Positions 26,020 to 35,492 of a stretch of DNA of 64,000 nt are shown one piece after another. This DNA comes from Rhodobacteraceae bacterium Alg238-R152. Its GTDB lineage: Bacteria; Pseudomonadota; Alphaproteobacteria; Rhodobacterales; Rhodobacteraceae. Below the pieces are notes generated by a model that did no database searches, had not been told where the DNA came from, and saw only the letters and a list, made by a program, of their open reading frames with translations. Position 1 is the stretch's first letter; each line of letters opens with the position of its first letter. The translations under genes were made by a program, and so were the position numbers. The DNA is taken from the NCBI GenBank assembly GCA_900537125.1, contig UNRJ01000008.1:1-64000 (forward strand), in the 5' to 3' direction.

Positions 26020-27096
26020 TTAGCCGACTTTGAAGTGTTTGCTAAGTTTTAGGCCCTGGCCTTGATAGTTTGAGGATATGCCCGCGCCATAGAGTTGCTC
26101 CGGAATATCCGACATGCGCTCATAGACCAAGCGTCCTACTACTTGCCCGTGTTCCAGCACAAATGGTGCTTCGTGGCAGCGCACCTCTAACACACCGCGA
26201 GAGCCAGTGCCGCCTGCGGCGTCATGGCCAAAGCCAGGATCAAAGAAGCCGGCGTAGTGCACGCGGAATTCGCCAACCATCGCTAGGAATGGGGCCATTT
26301 CAGCTGCAAAAGCAGGCGGTATGTGCACGGATTCGCGGCTGACCAAGATGTAAAACGCGCCGGGGTCGAGGATGATCATACCATTAGAGGCATGTAATTC
26401 TTCCCAGTAGTCCGCCGGATCGTAGTGTCCGATGTTGTCCAAATCGATAACGCCGGTATGTGGCTTCGCACGGTATCCCACGAGAGTGCCTGTACTGGGC
26501 TTCAAATCGACAGAAAAACCTAGGCCGTCATCAATCACAGCGTCTCCGTCGACAAGCGGGCTACGGTCGTGCAGCACGCGCAAGTCAGCATCACTAAGAA
26601 TGCTTTGGCCTTTGCGAAAGCGGATCTGGTTGAGACGCATACCGGGGCGCACCAAAACAGAGAAACTGCGCGGGCAAATCTCGGCATATAGGGGGCCGGT
26701 GTAGCCTGGTGCGATGCGGTCAAATTCGGTGCCACCATCGGTGATGGTGCGGGTGAGTAGGTCAAGGCGGCCGGTGGAACTCTTGGCATTTGCAACCGCT
26801 TGGACATCCTCTGGCAACGCAAGGCTTTCCATAAGGGGAACCACATAAACGCAGCCTTTTTCCAACACGGCGCTATTGGACAGGTCGATGCGATGCATCT
26901 CAAATTCGGACAGCCGATCCTGCACACTGCGGTCGTTTCCAGCAAGGAAAGAAGCGCGCACACGATAGGCCACTGTGCCAAGGCGCAGATCCAGTGAGGC
27001 CGGCTGAACCTGATCTTCGGCAACGGGTTCCGATACCAAAATTTCGCCGGTTTGTAGCATGGTTTCAATGGATTGACTTGGAATTACGCCAGTCAT
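26020..27096 (-). CDS. dcd: dCTP deaminase, long two-domain form
   Basis: This enzyme deaminates dCTP to dUTP for thymidylate synthesis. At 358 aa it is about twice the length of classical Dcd: two dUTPase-fold halves in tandem are visible (N-half around ANAKSSTGRLDLLTRTITDGGTEFDRI and C-half around EFRVHYAGFFDPGFG), as is standard in Rhodobacteraceae and relatives. Start ATG 27096. It lies between a small convergent gene and a tRNA-Pro, both on different transcripts. Confidence 0.9.
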   Translation of the reverse strand: MTGVIPSQSIETMLQTGEILVSEPVAEDQVQPASLDLRLGTVAYRVRASFLAGNDRSVQDRLSEFEMHRIDLSNSAVLEKGCVYVVPLMESLALPEDVQAVANAKSSTGRLDLLTRTITDGGTEFDRIAPGYTGPLYAEICPRSFSVLVRPGMRLNQIRFRKGQSILSDADLRVLHDRSPLVDGDAVIDDGLGFSVDLKPSTGTLVGYRAKPHTGVIDLDNIGHYDPADYWEELHASNGMIILDPGAFYILVSRESVHIPPAFAAEMAPFLAMVGEFRVHYAGFFDPGFGHDAAGGTGSRGVLEVRCHEAPFVLEHGQVVGRLVYERMSDIPEQLYGAGISSNYQGQGLKLSKHFKVG

Positions 27097-27154
27097 TTAA
27101 CTCTCCCCGGATGTACAAAACGCCCGGGCCTTGCGGCACACGGGCGATTTTGAA

Positions 27155-27231
27155 TGGTCGGGCTAGCAGGACTCGAACCTGCGACCTTCCGTCCCCCAGA
27201 CGGACGCGCTACCAGGCTGCGCCATAGCCCG
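27155..27231 (-). tRNA. tRNA-Pro(GGG)
   Basis: Read on the minus strand from 27231, the 7-bp acceptor stem CGGGCTA/TAGCCCG, the D-arm, an anticodon stem TCCGT/ACGGA with loop CTGGGGG (anticodon GGG), the T-loop GGTTCGAGTCC and a genomically encoded ACCA end (27155-27158) are all present. It follows the MerR-like gene on the same strand, the usual neighbourhood in Rhodobacteraceae. Confidence 0.95.
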
Positions 27232-27305
27232 ACGATGAGCCGTTCATAACGGAATTGCAGGCGGGAGCAAGTCAAAAAATGCAAGATTTGCCCCGCTCCC
27301 AATGA

Positions 27306-28640
27306 TTAGCCAGCATTGTTGTGAAGGGCTTCTAGTCGTGCCAATAAGCTTGCCGCGCGCGAGGCATCTTGAGGGGCCACAGTCACTGGGGTTGTGAGCA
27401 ACATCAAGAAATCGTCACGCGCGTTTTCGCGCGCGACAACGGCTTCAAGGCTTGGCTTATCTGCATCGTCTGTAACAGCTTCAGTCACCGTGTCATGCGT
27501 GGCACTGGACACCGCCGAAGCCGCCACATCAACGGTACTGGACTGCGGTGCATCGCTTAGGTCGTCTGGCGCTGATGCGTCCGCAGCTGAGAAGGATGGG
27601 GCATTTGTCTCCGAGGCCAGAGGGCCAGCAGGGGGAGGGGGCATGTCACTTTCGGGTGCGAGGGCAGGTTCAGAAATTGTGTCGTCGTCAGATATTGCCG
27701 GTTCGAAGGCTTCGTCAAAAGCCGTTTCTGGTGCTTCGGGAAAGGCGGAAGGGTCCTCAACACTCGAGGCGTCACTTGGCGCCGCGGTGTTCAGGGCATC
27801 TGGCACCGGATCTGTCACCACTGCGGACGTTTGTGCGTCGCCGGGCTGCTCGGTCGCTGGGACGGCGGTAGGTGTATTTAAGGACGCAAAAAGATCATCC
27901 ATTTGTGGCTGATCGTTGGATGCGCCTTCGGATGCCAAATGAGCAGCGTCAGTATCCTGCTCTGGCTCGGTCGGCACAGCATCGGCCACATTCGTGTCCG
28001 TTGCTTCCGCCTCGGTATGCGGTTGGTTCGCGTCTAGGGTTTCCGGTTCTGGTGCTTTGGTAGAAGGGGGATTCTCATCTTCAATTTTAACAACGAGGTC
28101 CTCAGGAATACCCGCGTCGTCATCGTCTTCTTGTATAGGTGCAGAAGAGAGATCCAAAGAAACTTCGTCGCTTGATGTGTCAGGCTCGGCGTCCGGCAGA
28201 TCCGTCAGACCATCTTGAGGGGCTTCGTCGTCGTCAACGGAAGGTATTGTGTCATCAGATATCGTGGTGTCTTCAGCAAGGTCCTGCAGGACATCGTCTT
28301 GCGGCTCTACCGCAGTCTCCTGAGGTGACTCTTCTGCAGTGACGTCCAAACTGTCCTGATCTTGATCGACAGGCCGTGACAGGCTAGAGACGTGTTTGAC
28401 ACCTTCTTCACGCAACATTTTTTGTGCGTCTTTGATGGCCATGCCGTCTTCGTGCAGCAGCTTTTTGAGGCCGCCCAAAAGCTCCATGTCCTGGCGGCGG
28501 TAGTATCGCCGTCCGCCAGCACGTTTCACCGGTTTGACTTGTGAAAATTTGCTTTCCCAAAAACGCAATACATGCGTTTGCACGTCAAGCCAGTCAGCAA
28601 CTTCGCTGATGGTGCGAAATGCCTCACGTGATTTGGCCAT
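27306..28640 (-). CDS. MerR-family regulator with a long acidic C-terminal tail
   Basis: A 444-aa protein. The N-terminal 75 residues are a MerR winged helix ([25 protein letters not shown], then [23 protein letters not shown]). The following 340 residues are low-complexity, dominated by Asp, Glu, Ala, Pro, Ser and Thr, with no hydrophobic core, and are therefore probably disordered; a short leucine-rich helix closes the protein ([11 protein letters not shown]). Such MerR proteins next to ihfA are conserved in alphaproteobacteria, though tail length varies. It follows ihfA by 14 bases and is part of the plsX-fabH-ihfA operon. Targets are unknown. Confidence 0.85.
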   Translation of the reverse strand: MAKSREAFRTISEVADWLDVQTHVLRFWESKFSQVKPVKRAGGRRYYRRQDMELLGGLKKLLHEDGMAIKDAQKMLREEGVKHVSSLSRPVDQDQDSLDVTAEESPQETAVEPQDDVLQDLAEDTTISDDTIPSVDDDEAPQDGLTDLPDAEPDTSSDEVSLDLSSAPIQEDDDDAGIPEDLVVKIEDENPPSTKAPEPETLDANQPHTEAEATDTNVADAVPTEPEQDTDAAHLASEGASNDQPQMDDLFASLNTPTAVPATEQPGDAQTSAVVTDPVPDALNTAAPSDASSVEDPSAFPEAPETAFDEAFEPAISDDDTISEPALAPESDMPPPPAGPLASETNAPSFSAADASAPDDLSDAPQSSTVDVAASAVSSATHDTVTEAVTDDADKPSLEAVVARENARDDFLMLLTTPVTVAPQDASRAASLLARLEALHNNAG

Positions 28641-28654
28641 GGAGTTTGTCTCGT

Positions 28655-28957
28655 TTATTTTTTGTTGCCAGCAGCGACGCGATCTTTCATCAGATGCGAC
28701 GGTCGGAAAGTGAGGACACGGCGTGGTTGGATCGGTACTTCTTCGCCTGTCTTAGGATTGCGGCCAACGCGGGCCGCTTTGTCACGCACGCTAAAAGTCC
28801 CAAAAGAAGAGATCTTAACCTGCTCGCCCTGTACCAGTGCGTCGGACATATGTGTCAGGATACTCTCGACCAATTGCGCCGAGTCGTTTCTGGACAGGCC
28901 CACTTCGCGAAACACCGCTTCGCTCAGATCCATCCGGGTCAATGTCTTGTCAGTCAT
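28655..28957 (-). CDS. ihfA: Integration host factor subunit alpha
   Basis: IHF is the heterodimeric DNA-bending protein. The 100-aa product has the HU/IHF core with [23 protein letters not shown], the GFGTF-type turn ([24 protein letters not shown]) and the DNA-intercalating arm with [12 protein letters not shown]. The ATG at 28957 is chosen by similarity and by the usual length; the frame extends to 28993. It lies between fabH and the MerR-like gene. Confidence 0.95.
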   Translation of the reverse strand: MTDKTLTRMDLSEAVFREVGLSRNDSAQLVESILTHMSDALVQGEQVKISSFGTFSVRDKAARVGRNPKTGEEVPIQPRRVLTFRPSHLMKDRVAAGNKK

Positions 28958-29078
28958 GTGGTCCCCCCTGCCGGTAATGCTTTGGAAAACCATAGAAGCA
29001 AGCGAATTTGGGAGTCAATGACTTGCTCCGCCTGTGAGGCGATTATCTTTGATATTCGCCAACGACTTAGGCCAAATT

Positions 29079-30053
29079 TTACCAGCGTATGACCACTGCA
29101 CCCCATGCCAAACCGCCACCAATGGCCTCGGTGACCAGAAGGTCACCTTGCTTGATTTTCCCCTCAGCGACACCTGTGGAGAGGGCAAGCGGGATGGAGG
29201 CTGCGGAGGTGTTGCCGTGATCCTGCACCGTAACAATCACTCGATCCATCGGTACCCCAAGCTTTTTGGCGGTGCCTTGAATGATGCGGATATTGGCCTG
29301 GTGCGGTACAATCCAATCTACGGCCTCGTCGGTCAAACCAACCTTGGTCAACGCGGTATGTGCGGTTGACGTGAGTTTCTCAACTGCTTGACGGAAAAGG
29401 GCATTTCCTTGCATGCGCAGCTTTCCGGAGTCGCCGGTGGTCGACACGCCGCCGTCAACAAACAGCATATCTTTATAGCGGCCGTCCGAGTTCAGATCGG
29501 CGCTCAGCACACCGCGGTCCGCGTTGACACCAGTACCTTCTTGGGCTTCCAGTATCAGCGCGCCTGCGCCATCGCCAAACAACACACAGGTTGCACGGTC
29601 GGTCCAATCCATGATCCGGCTGAAAGTTTCAGCACCAATCACTAGCACCCGTTTTGCTTGGCCGGACAGGATGAGCGCGTTGGCGTTTGTCAGCGCGTAG
29701 ACAAACCCTGCGCACACAGCTTGGACGTCAAAGCCAAACCCACGTGTCATGCCAATTTTTTGCTGCACCATTGTGGCAACAGAGGGGAAAGTCAGGTCTG
29801 GTGTGGAGGTGGCAACCACAATTGCGTCGATATCATCAGCCGACAACCCAGCATCTTTAAGCGCGGCCATGGCTGCAAAACTGGCGAGGTCTGATGTGGT
29901 TTCGTCTTCGGCGGCAAAATGGCGGCGCTCAATGCCTGAGCGCGTGCGAATCCACTCATCGGACGTGTCCAAAGATTTCTCGAATTCGGCGTTGGGAACG
30001 ACTCGTTCCGGCAAGTAGTGGCCGACGCCCTTAACCACAGCGCGTGTCGTCAT
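29079..30053 (-). CDS. fabH: 3-oxoacyl-[acyl-carrier-protein] synthase III
   Basis: FabH starts fatty-acid synthesis by condensing acetyl-CoA with malonyl-ACP. The 324-aa thiolase-fold product has its catalytic triad at Cys114 (AVCAGF), His251 (PHQANIRI) and Asn281 (GNTSAAS). The ATG at 30053 is chosen by similarity (MTTRAVVKGVGHYLPERV) and an AAGG upstream. It follows plsX by 23 bases, the classical order. Confidence 0.96.
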   Translation of the reverse strand: MTTRAVVKGVGHYLPERVVPNAEFEKSLDTSDEWIRTRSGIERRHFAAEDETTSDLASFAAMAALKDAGLSADDIDAIVVATSTPDLTFPSVATMVQQKIGMTRGFGFDVQAVCAGFVYALTNANALILSGQAKRVLVIGAETFSRIMDWTDRATCVLFGDGAGALILEAQEGTGVNADRGVLSADLNSDGRYKDMLFVDGGVSTTGDSGKLRMQGNALFRQAVEKLTSTAHTALTKVGLTDEAVDWIVPHQANIRIIQGTAKKLGVPMDRVIVTVQDHGNTSAASIPLALSTGVAEGKIKQGDLLVTEAIGGGLAWGAVVIRW

Positions 30054-30076
30054 ATTAGTGCCTTGCATATTTATTG

Positions 30077-31162
30077 TTATTCGTTTGTGCTGTCAGCATC
30101 TTGCGGCAGAGAAACAGCAGATGCAACCCGCGCTGCAAGCTTTTCAGAGAAGCCCGATTGCGCCAGTTTGAATGCCAGTTTGACAGCAGCAGAAACACCG
30201 GTGGCGTCGGACGAGCCATGAGACTTCACGACAGTGCCGTTAAGGCCCAGAAACACGCCTCCGTTGACCCGACGTGGGTCGATGCGTTTGTTGAGTCGGT
30301 TGAGGGACGTATAGGCAAGGAGCGCTGCGAGGCGGGACAGGGGGGAGAACTTGAAGGCTTCCTTCAAGAGGCTGCCAATGAGGCCTGCGGTGCCTTCGCC
30401 GGTCTTCAGGGCCACGTTCCCAGTAAAGCCGTCCGTGACAATCACGTCTGCCTTGTTTGCGGGCAAGTCGTTGCCTTCCACAAAACCCACAAAATCATAG
30501 TTTGCGTTCTTGGCGTTGCGCGCGATCAGATCATAGGCAAGCTTCAGCTCGTTACGGCCTTTATGCTCTTCTGTGCCAACATTGAGCAGGCCGACGCGGG
30601 GCCGCTCCAGATCCATGCCATTGCGGGCATAAGAGGCGCCCATCAGAGCATATTGCAACAGGTCGTGCTCATCTGCACTGATGTCTGCACCAGCGTCGAG
30701 CATGATGTTAAAACCTTGTGGCGCACGTGATGGCCAGAGCACTGCGATGGCGGGACGGTCGACGCCCAAGATTTTGCGCAGGCGCACCACGGAGAGCATC
30801 ATCAAGGCGCCGGTGTTGCCACAGCTGACAACGCCGTCGGCTTCGCCTGCGCGCACAGATTCCAGCGCGGACCACATGGATGTGGTTTTGGTGCGGATCA
30901 CGTCACGTGGCTTGTCTTCCATCGACACAACGTCACCAGCGTCACGAATCTCCAGGCGGCCATCCAGGACGCGTTTGCGCGCCACCAGCTTGGTTAGCTC
31001 GTCTTTCGGGCCGTGGAGAATGAAAGCAATGTCGGGGTTTATCTTCGCGGAATGCGAAATGCCGGCAACAACAGCTGCCGGCCCGCGATCGCCACCCATG
31101 GCGTCAACTGAGATCACTGTGCGCCCGCTACCGGGGTTTGCTATTTGCGTCACACCGGTCAT
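30077..31162 (-). CDS. plsX: Phosphate acyltransferase PlsX
   Basis: PlsX makes acyl-phosphate from acyl-ACP, the first step of the PlsX/PlsY phosphatidic-acid route. The 361-aa product has the family hallmark ISVDAMGGDRGP near residue 20, VSCGNTGALMMLS, and VTDGFTGNVALKTGEG. It lies 20 bases after rpmF and couples phospholipid synthesis to fabH downstream. Confidence 0.96.
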   Translation of the reverse strand: MTGVTQIANPGSGRTVISVDAMGGDRGPAAVVAGISHSAKINPDIAFILHGPKDELTKLVARKRVLDGRLEIRDAGDVVSMEDKPRDVIRTKTTSMWSALESVRAGEADGVVSCGNTGALMMLSVVRLRKILGVDRPAIAVLWPSRAPQGFNIMLDAGADISADEHDLLQYALMGASYARNGMDLERPRVGLLNVGTEEHKGRNELKLAYDLIARNAKNANYDFVGFVEGNDLPANKADVIVTDGFTGNVALKTGEGTAGLIGSLLKEAFKFSPLSRLAALLAYTSLNRLNKRIDPRRVNGGVFLGLNGTVVKSHGSSDATGVSAAVKLAFKLAQSGFSEKLAARVASAVSLPQDADSTNE

Positions 31163-31182
31163 GCGGGCACAGATCCCGTTGG

Positions 31183-31389
31183 TTATGCTGCGTCTTCGTC
31201 CAGATCGACGTCGTCAGCCATCGCAACGACTTCACGGTCGTCGTAGTGGCCGCAGGACGCACACACGTGGTGTGGACGCTTGAGTTCGCCACAGTTTGGG
31301 CATTCGTTAGGGTTCGCTGCAACCAGGGCGTCATGTGCACGGCGGTTGTTGCGGCGTGATTTCGATACTTTGTTCTGCTGGACAGCCAT
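31183..31389 (-). CDS. rpmF: 50S ribosomal protein L32
   Basis: A 68-aa ribosomal protein starting [19 protein letters not shown], with two CxxC pairs (CPNCG, CASCG) forming the zinc knuckle; the zinc-containing form is therefore encoded. The acidic C-terminus is typical of the group. It is located between the DUF177 gene and plsX, the widespread yceD-rpmF-plsX order. Confidence 0.97.
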   Translation of the reverse strand: MAVQQNKVSKSRRNNRRAHDALVAANPNECPNCGELKRPHHVCASCGHYDDREVVAMADDVDLDEDAA

Positions 31390-31529
31390 GTCGCAACCTT
31401 TGATTTACTTGGGGGCCTAGAGCCCGGTTTCTTGAGCGTTGGGAGCCTCTACGCGGTCTGCGCGTCCGAGTCCAATGCTAAATTCGAATGAGCGCGCGAA
31501 AATACTGCGATTTTCGTGCAGCGCAAGCC

Positions 31530-32090
31530 CTATTTGTCGTCTTTTGAACCCAGCTGATCGCGAAGGGCAGCCAATCCGGCAAAGGGGCGTACATCTTCGT
31601 CTGTCATGGCCTTTTTTCCAGCCTCAGTAAAGACAGCTTCTTGCATTTCAGCCCCTTCGGCACGCGGAAATTGCGGGATATTTAGCGCCAAAGCTTCATG
31701 CAGTATGGAGGTCACATCGATATGTGATTCCAAAAGTTCGGCATTTTCGTCCTCAGGCATCTCCACCTCTTCGTCTTCTTCGCCGATTTCAGGAATGTGT
31801 GCGAGGAATCGTCTCTCAATTTTGTCATCAATGCGTGTGGTAACTGGGTTAAGCGTCACGACGCACGGCTGGACAACGGTCGCGCCAAGTTTACCGATCA
31901 ATTCCCAATCATTTTCACCATGGGCGCGGATCTCGCCGGAAAAAATAACCTTTCGTATAGCCGACAAATCCAATGCCTCTGCCAGAGCGGACAAATCCGT
32001 TGCTGTGGGGCGTATGTCAAACAATGTGGCGCGATTTTGAGGAAGATCGGCGACACGATAGACGGTGGAAGGGGAGGCGCTTGGGGACAT
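31530..32090 (-). CDS. DUF177 (YceD) family protein
   Basis: A 186-aa protein of the YceD family, implicated in 23S rRNA metabolism and almost always next to rpmF. The core GEIRAHGENDWELIGKLGATVVQPCVVTLNPVTTRID shows the family C-V-V-T-L pattern, followed by an acidic segment and a short conserved C-terminus (ANPFAGLAALRDQLG-like, here RPFAGLAALRDQLG). It heads the rpmF-plsX-fabH operon and is divergent from bamE. Confidence 0.88.
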   Translation of the reverse strand: MSPSASPSTVYRVADLPQNRATLFDIRPTATDLSALAEALDLSAIRKVIFSGEIRAHGENDWELIGKLGATVVQPCVVTLNPVTTRIDDKIERRFLAHIPEIGEEDEEVEMPEDENAELLESHIDVTSILHEALALNIPQFPRAEGAEMQEAVFTEAGKKAMTDEDVRPFAGLAALRDQLGSKDDK

Positions 32091-32209
32091 GATTTTGACT
32101 TTGGGTTGGGGACGTTGGTTTCGTGGAGACGCGGTTGATATCTTGAACCATGCGCGTTCCTTCTGTAAGCGAGATAAAAGGCAAGAGACGCCAAGACAAG
32201 AGGGCAGGC

Positions 32210-32683
32210 ATGAAGACGCGAACCAAAATGATCAAATATGCGGTCATGGGAGCGGCCCTGCTTTCGATAACGGCGTGCTCGACACGTTACCGCAATCACG
32301 GATATGTGCCTACGGCGGAAGAGTTGTCTGCCATCACGCTGGGTGTGGATACGCGAGACACTGTTGCAGAGACCATTGGGCCGCCGTCGGCGTCCGGTGT
32401 GTTGGACGACAGTGGGTATATCTATGTACGCTCTCGCGTGAAACATTTTGGCCCGACCCGCCCTGAGGTGGTTGATCGGCAAGTTGTGGTTATTGGCTTT
32501 GACACCAATGGCATAGCTCGCAACGTTGAGCATTACGCTTTGGCTGACGGGCAATTTGTACCGCTACAGCGTCGCATTACCGACAACGGTGTTCAGACCG
32601 GTGGTTTGTTGCGTCAGCTGGGAGCAAACCTTGGTAACTTTGGGCCAACCGGCGCACCAACCGCGAGCACCGGCAGTTTCTAA
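32210..32683 (+). CDS. bamE: Outer-membrane assembly lipoprotein BamE
   Basis: A small lipoprotein of the SmpA/OmlA family, a subunit of the BAM outer-membrane protein assembly machine. The lipobox LSITAC ends a short signal peptide (Cys about residue 23). The body has the BamE pattern of a helix starting LSAITLGVDTRDTVAETIGPPSASG and strands with WYYV-like YIYVRSR. The ATG at 32210 is chosen because it gives a compact signal peptide and has AGAGGGCAGG upstream; the frame runs to 32150. Length 157 aa. Confidence 0.88.
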   Translation: MKTRTKMIKYAVMGAALLSITACSTRYRNHGYVPTAEELSAITLGVDTRDTVAETIGPPSASGVLDDSGYIYVRSRVKHFGPTRPEVVDRQVVVIGFDTNGIARNVEHYALADGQFVPLQRRITDNGVQTGGLLRQLGANLGNFGPTGAPTASTGSF

Positions 32684-32778
32684 TTCACCTGATTGATCTA
32701 ACGGCTTTTGGTTTGTCATTCGAATGCCACCCGACTCTGCTAGGCTAGGGTGTGAGGGAAATGCAGAAGGGCATTGGG

Positions 32779-33507
32779 ATGCAGGAGAGAGGCCAATATC
32801 GTGTGCGCGTTGCAGCAGATGTGCAGGATTTGCGGGCCGCGCAGCGGTTGCGCCATTTGGTCTTTTTTGGTGATGACACTGCGTTAGACGCGGATGAATA
32901 CGATTCAATCTGTACCCACGTCATGATCGAAGACACCACAAATGGTCAGTTAGCCTGTGTTTTCAGGATGTTACCGCTTAATGACGGCACGGAAATTGGA
33001 CGCAGTTATTCAGCTCAGTTTTATGAGTTGCAAGCGCTGACAGCTTATCCTGGTCGAATGGTTGAGATGGGGCGATTTTGTATGCACCCAAGTGTGCATG
33101 ATGCTGATGTTCTGCGGATCGCTTGGGGGGCGATGACCAGCTATGTTGATGAAAACAAGGTTGAATTACTGTTTGGGTGTGCGTCATTTGAAGGCACAGA
33201 CACCAGTTTTTATCTCGACAGTTTTGCCATGTTGCGGGACAAACATCTGGCGCCCAAACGATGGCTTCCGCGTGTAAAAGCCCCCAATGTTTTTCAGTTT
33301 GCATCACGTTTGCGTCGCAAGCCAAATTTGAAAGCTGCACAGTTGAGCATGCCACCGATGCTGCGTAGCTATTTGTTGATGGGTGGCTGGGTGAGTGATC
33401 ACGCTGTCGTAGACACAAAAATGAATACATTACATGTGTTTACCGGTGTAGAGGTGAAGGCAATCCCTCCGGCACGCAAGCGGTTGTTGAGAGCGATATC
33501 GACGTAG
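32779..33507 (+). CDS. olsB: L-ornithine N-alpha-acyltransferase
   Basis: OlsB transfers a 3-hydroxyacyl chain from ACP to ornithine, giving lyso-ornithine lipid, a phosphate-free membrane lipid. The 242-aa GNAT-type product has RLRHLVFF, DEYDSICTHVMIED, VEMGRFCMHPSV and LFGCASFEGTD, segments characteristic of OlsB. ATG 32779 has AGAAGG eight bases upstream; ATG 32761 is an alternative. The partner acyltransferase gene olsA, often adjacent, is not here: an ABC-F ATPase follows instead. Confidence 0.88.
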   Translation: MQERGQYRVRVAADVQDLRAAQRLRHLVFFGDDTALDADEYDSICTHVMIEDTTNGQLACVFRMLPLNDGTEIGRSYSAQFYELQALTAYPGRMVEMGRFCMHPSVHDADVLRIAWGAMTSYVDENKVELLFGCASFEGTDTSFYLDSFAMLRDKHLAPKRWLPRVKAPNVFQFASRLRRKPNLKAAQLSMPPMLRSYLLMGGWVSDHAVVDTKMNTLHVFTGVEVKAIPPARKRLLRAIST

Positions 33508-33557
33508 ATTGCGGTCGCATGGTTGACGCCAATCCCACTGCGGGCTAGGCGCAAGCT

Positions 33558-35369
33558 ATGGCACGTATACCTCTTTTGCAGATGAATGATATTTCCCTGA
33601 CTTTTGGCGGGGATCCAATTTTTGATCAGTTGGGCCTTGTGGTGCAACCCGGTGACCGGGTGGCGCTGGTTGGTCGTAACGGATCGGGCAAATCAACTTT
33701 GATGAAAGTGATGGCTGGCCTTGTGGAGCCGGACCGTGGCGACATTGTTGTGCCGCCTGGTGTGAACGTGGGGTATATGGAGCAAGAGCCTGATATGGCT
33801 GGCTTTACCACGCTTGGAGATTTTGCATCCGCTGCTCTGGATCCAGGTGAGATGTATAAGGTGGAGCGGGCTGGAGAAGGGTTGAAGTTTGATCCCGCGC
33901 GCCCAGTTGAGACCGCATCCGGCGGGGAGAAACGGCGGGCCGCTTTGGCGCGTTTGATGGCAGAGGCGCCGGAGCTGATGCTGTTGGACGAACCGACCAA
34001 CCACCTTGATATTGAGGCGATTGCCTGGCTTGAGTCGGAACTCAAAACCACACGTGCCGGATTCATTTTGATCAGCCACGACCGTGCATTCCTGCGTGAG
34101 CTGACACGGGCAACCCTTTGGATTGACAGGGGAATGGTGCGCCGCCAGGAGAAAGGGTTTCAAGATTTTGAAGCCTGGCGCGACAAGATTTGGGACGAAG
34201 AAGACCAACAACGTCACAAGATGGATCGCAAGATCAAAGCAGAAGCCCGATGGGCGGTGGAAGGCATCAGCGCGCGACGCAAGCGCAATCAGGGGCGCGT
34301 GCGCGCGTTGAAAGATTTGCGGGCGGACCGGTCCGCGATGATCACACGTCAAGGCTCTGCGGCTATGGAGCTTTCTTCCGGCCCGAAATCGGGGAAAAAG
34401 GTAATTGATGCCAAAGGGTTGAGTAAAACGTATGACGGCAAAGTCATCGTTCATGACTTCTCCTTGACGGTGCAGAGGGGCGACCGTGTTGCCTTTGTGG
34501 GTCCCAATGGAGTGGGCAAGACCACATTGATCAAAATGTTGATGGGCGATTTGGCCCCGGATGCTGGGTCGGTGGCGCTTGGTACGAATCTCTTGCCAGC
34601 AATTTTTGATCAGGCCAGAGCGAAACTGGACCCTGACATGACGCTTTGGGACAGTCTTACCGGCGATCCAGAGATGCGTGTTTCCGGCAAAGCGGACCAG
34701 GTTATGGTACGCGGAAATCCTAAGCATGTTGTTGGATACCTTAAAGAATTCCTTTTCGACGATCGGCAAGCAAGAGCGCCGGTGCGCTCGCTGTCAGGTG
34801 GTGAGAAGGCTCGATTGCTTTTGGCAAAGTTGATGGCCAAGGAAAGCAATATTCTGGTCATGGACGAACCAACCAACGATCTGGATGTGGAGACGCTCGA
34901 TCTTCTACAAGAACTGTTGGATGATTATGACGGCACCGTACTGTTGGTCAGTCACGATCGGGATTTTCTGGACCGAGTGGCGACCACCACCATTGCAATG
35001 GAAGGCGATGGACAGGCGGTAACCTATGCAGGCGGGTGGTCTGATTACCAAGCTCAGAGACAGAAAGATGAGCCGAAAAAAGCTGAAAAATCAAAGCAGA
35101 AAAGTGAAAAGACCAAGTCCGAAAGCGCGCCTTTTGCGGGGTTGAGCTTTACGGAGCAACATCGCTTGGACGCGTTGCCGGGCATTATGGAGAGGTTGCA
35201 AGCAGAGATCACCAAGTTGGAAGTGTTCATGGCGGATCCGGAGCTTTTTACCAAAGAACCATTGAAGTTTCAGAAAGCCACTGACGCTTTGGTCGAACGT
35301 CATGCATCCTTGGCGGAGGCTGAGGACGAATGGATGATGTTGGAGGAAAAAGCCGAAGGCAACGGCTGA
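33558..35369 (+). CDS. uup: ABC-F family ATPase (Uup-like)
   Basis: A 603-aa cytosolic protein with two ATP-binding cassettes and no membrane part. Cassette 1 has Walker A GRNGSGKST, signature ASGGEKRRAALARL and Walker B LLDEPTNHLD; cassette 2 has GPNGVGKTT, SLSGGEKARLLLAKL and VMDEPTNDLD. The inter-cassette linker is charged, and a Lys/Glu-rich coiled-coil C-terminal domain (about residues 515-600) is the Uup hallmark, used for DNA or ribosome contact. A 38-bp dispersed repeat begins four bases after the stop. Confidence 0.92.
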   Translation: MARIPLLQMNDISLTFGGDPIFDQLGLVVQPGDRVALVGRNGSGKSTLMKVMAGLVEPDRGDIVVPPGVNVGYMEQEPDMAGFTTLGDFASAALDPGEMYKVERAGEGLKFDPARPVETASGGEKRRAALARLMAEAPELMLLDEPTNHLDIEAIAWLESELKTTRAGFILISHDRAFLRELTRATLWIDRGMVRRQEKGFQDFEAWRDKIWDEEDQQRHKMDRKIKAEARWAVEGISARRKRNQGRVRALKDLRADRSAMITRQGSAAMELSSGPKSGKKVIDAKGLSKTYDGKVIVHDFSLTVQRGDRVAFVGPNGVGKTTLIKMLMGDLAPDAGSVALGTNLLPAIFDQARAKLDPDMTLWDSLTGDPEMRVSGKADQVMVRGNPKHVVGYLKEFLFDDRQARAPVRSLSGGEKARLLLAKLMAKESNILVMDEPTNDLDVETLDLLQELLDDYDGTVLLVSHDRDFLDRVATTTIAMEGDGQAVTYAGGWSDYQAQRQKDEPKKAEKSKQKSEKTKSESAPFAGLSFTEQHRLDALPGIMERLQAEITKLEVFMADPELFTKEPLKFQKATDALVERHASLAEAEDEWMMLEEKAEGNG

Positions 35370-35372
35370 TTC

Positions 35373-35410
35373 CCACGTCGGTATTACGTCTGTATTCCGA
35401 CTGTTTCGCG
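35373..35410. repeat. Short dispersed repeat, copy 1 (after uup)
   Basis: CCACGTCGGTAT-TAC-GTC-T-GTATT-C-CGACTGTTT-C-GCG matches the segment at 51421-51458 at 32 of 38 positions by eye. It contains an internal near-repeat of CGTCGGTATT. Both copies are intergenic and carry no reading frame. Confidence 0.55.
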
Positions 35411-35492
35411 ACAGTCCTCAGTTTCTGAATATGTTGCGTCGGGACGATGGCGTAAGAGACGCGTCAGACTGATTGAGTGGCAAATTGGCGGC

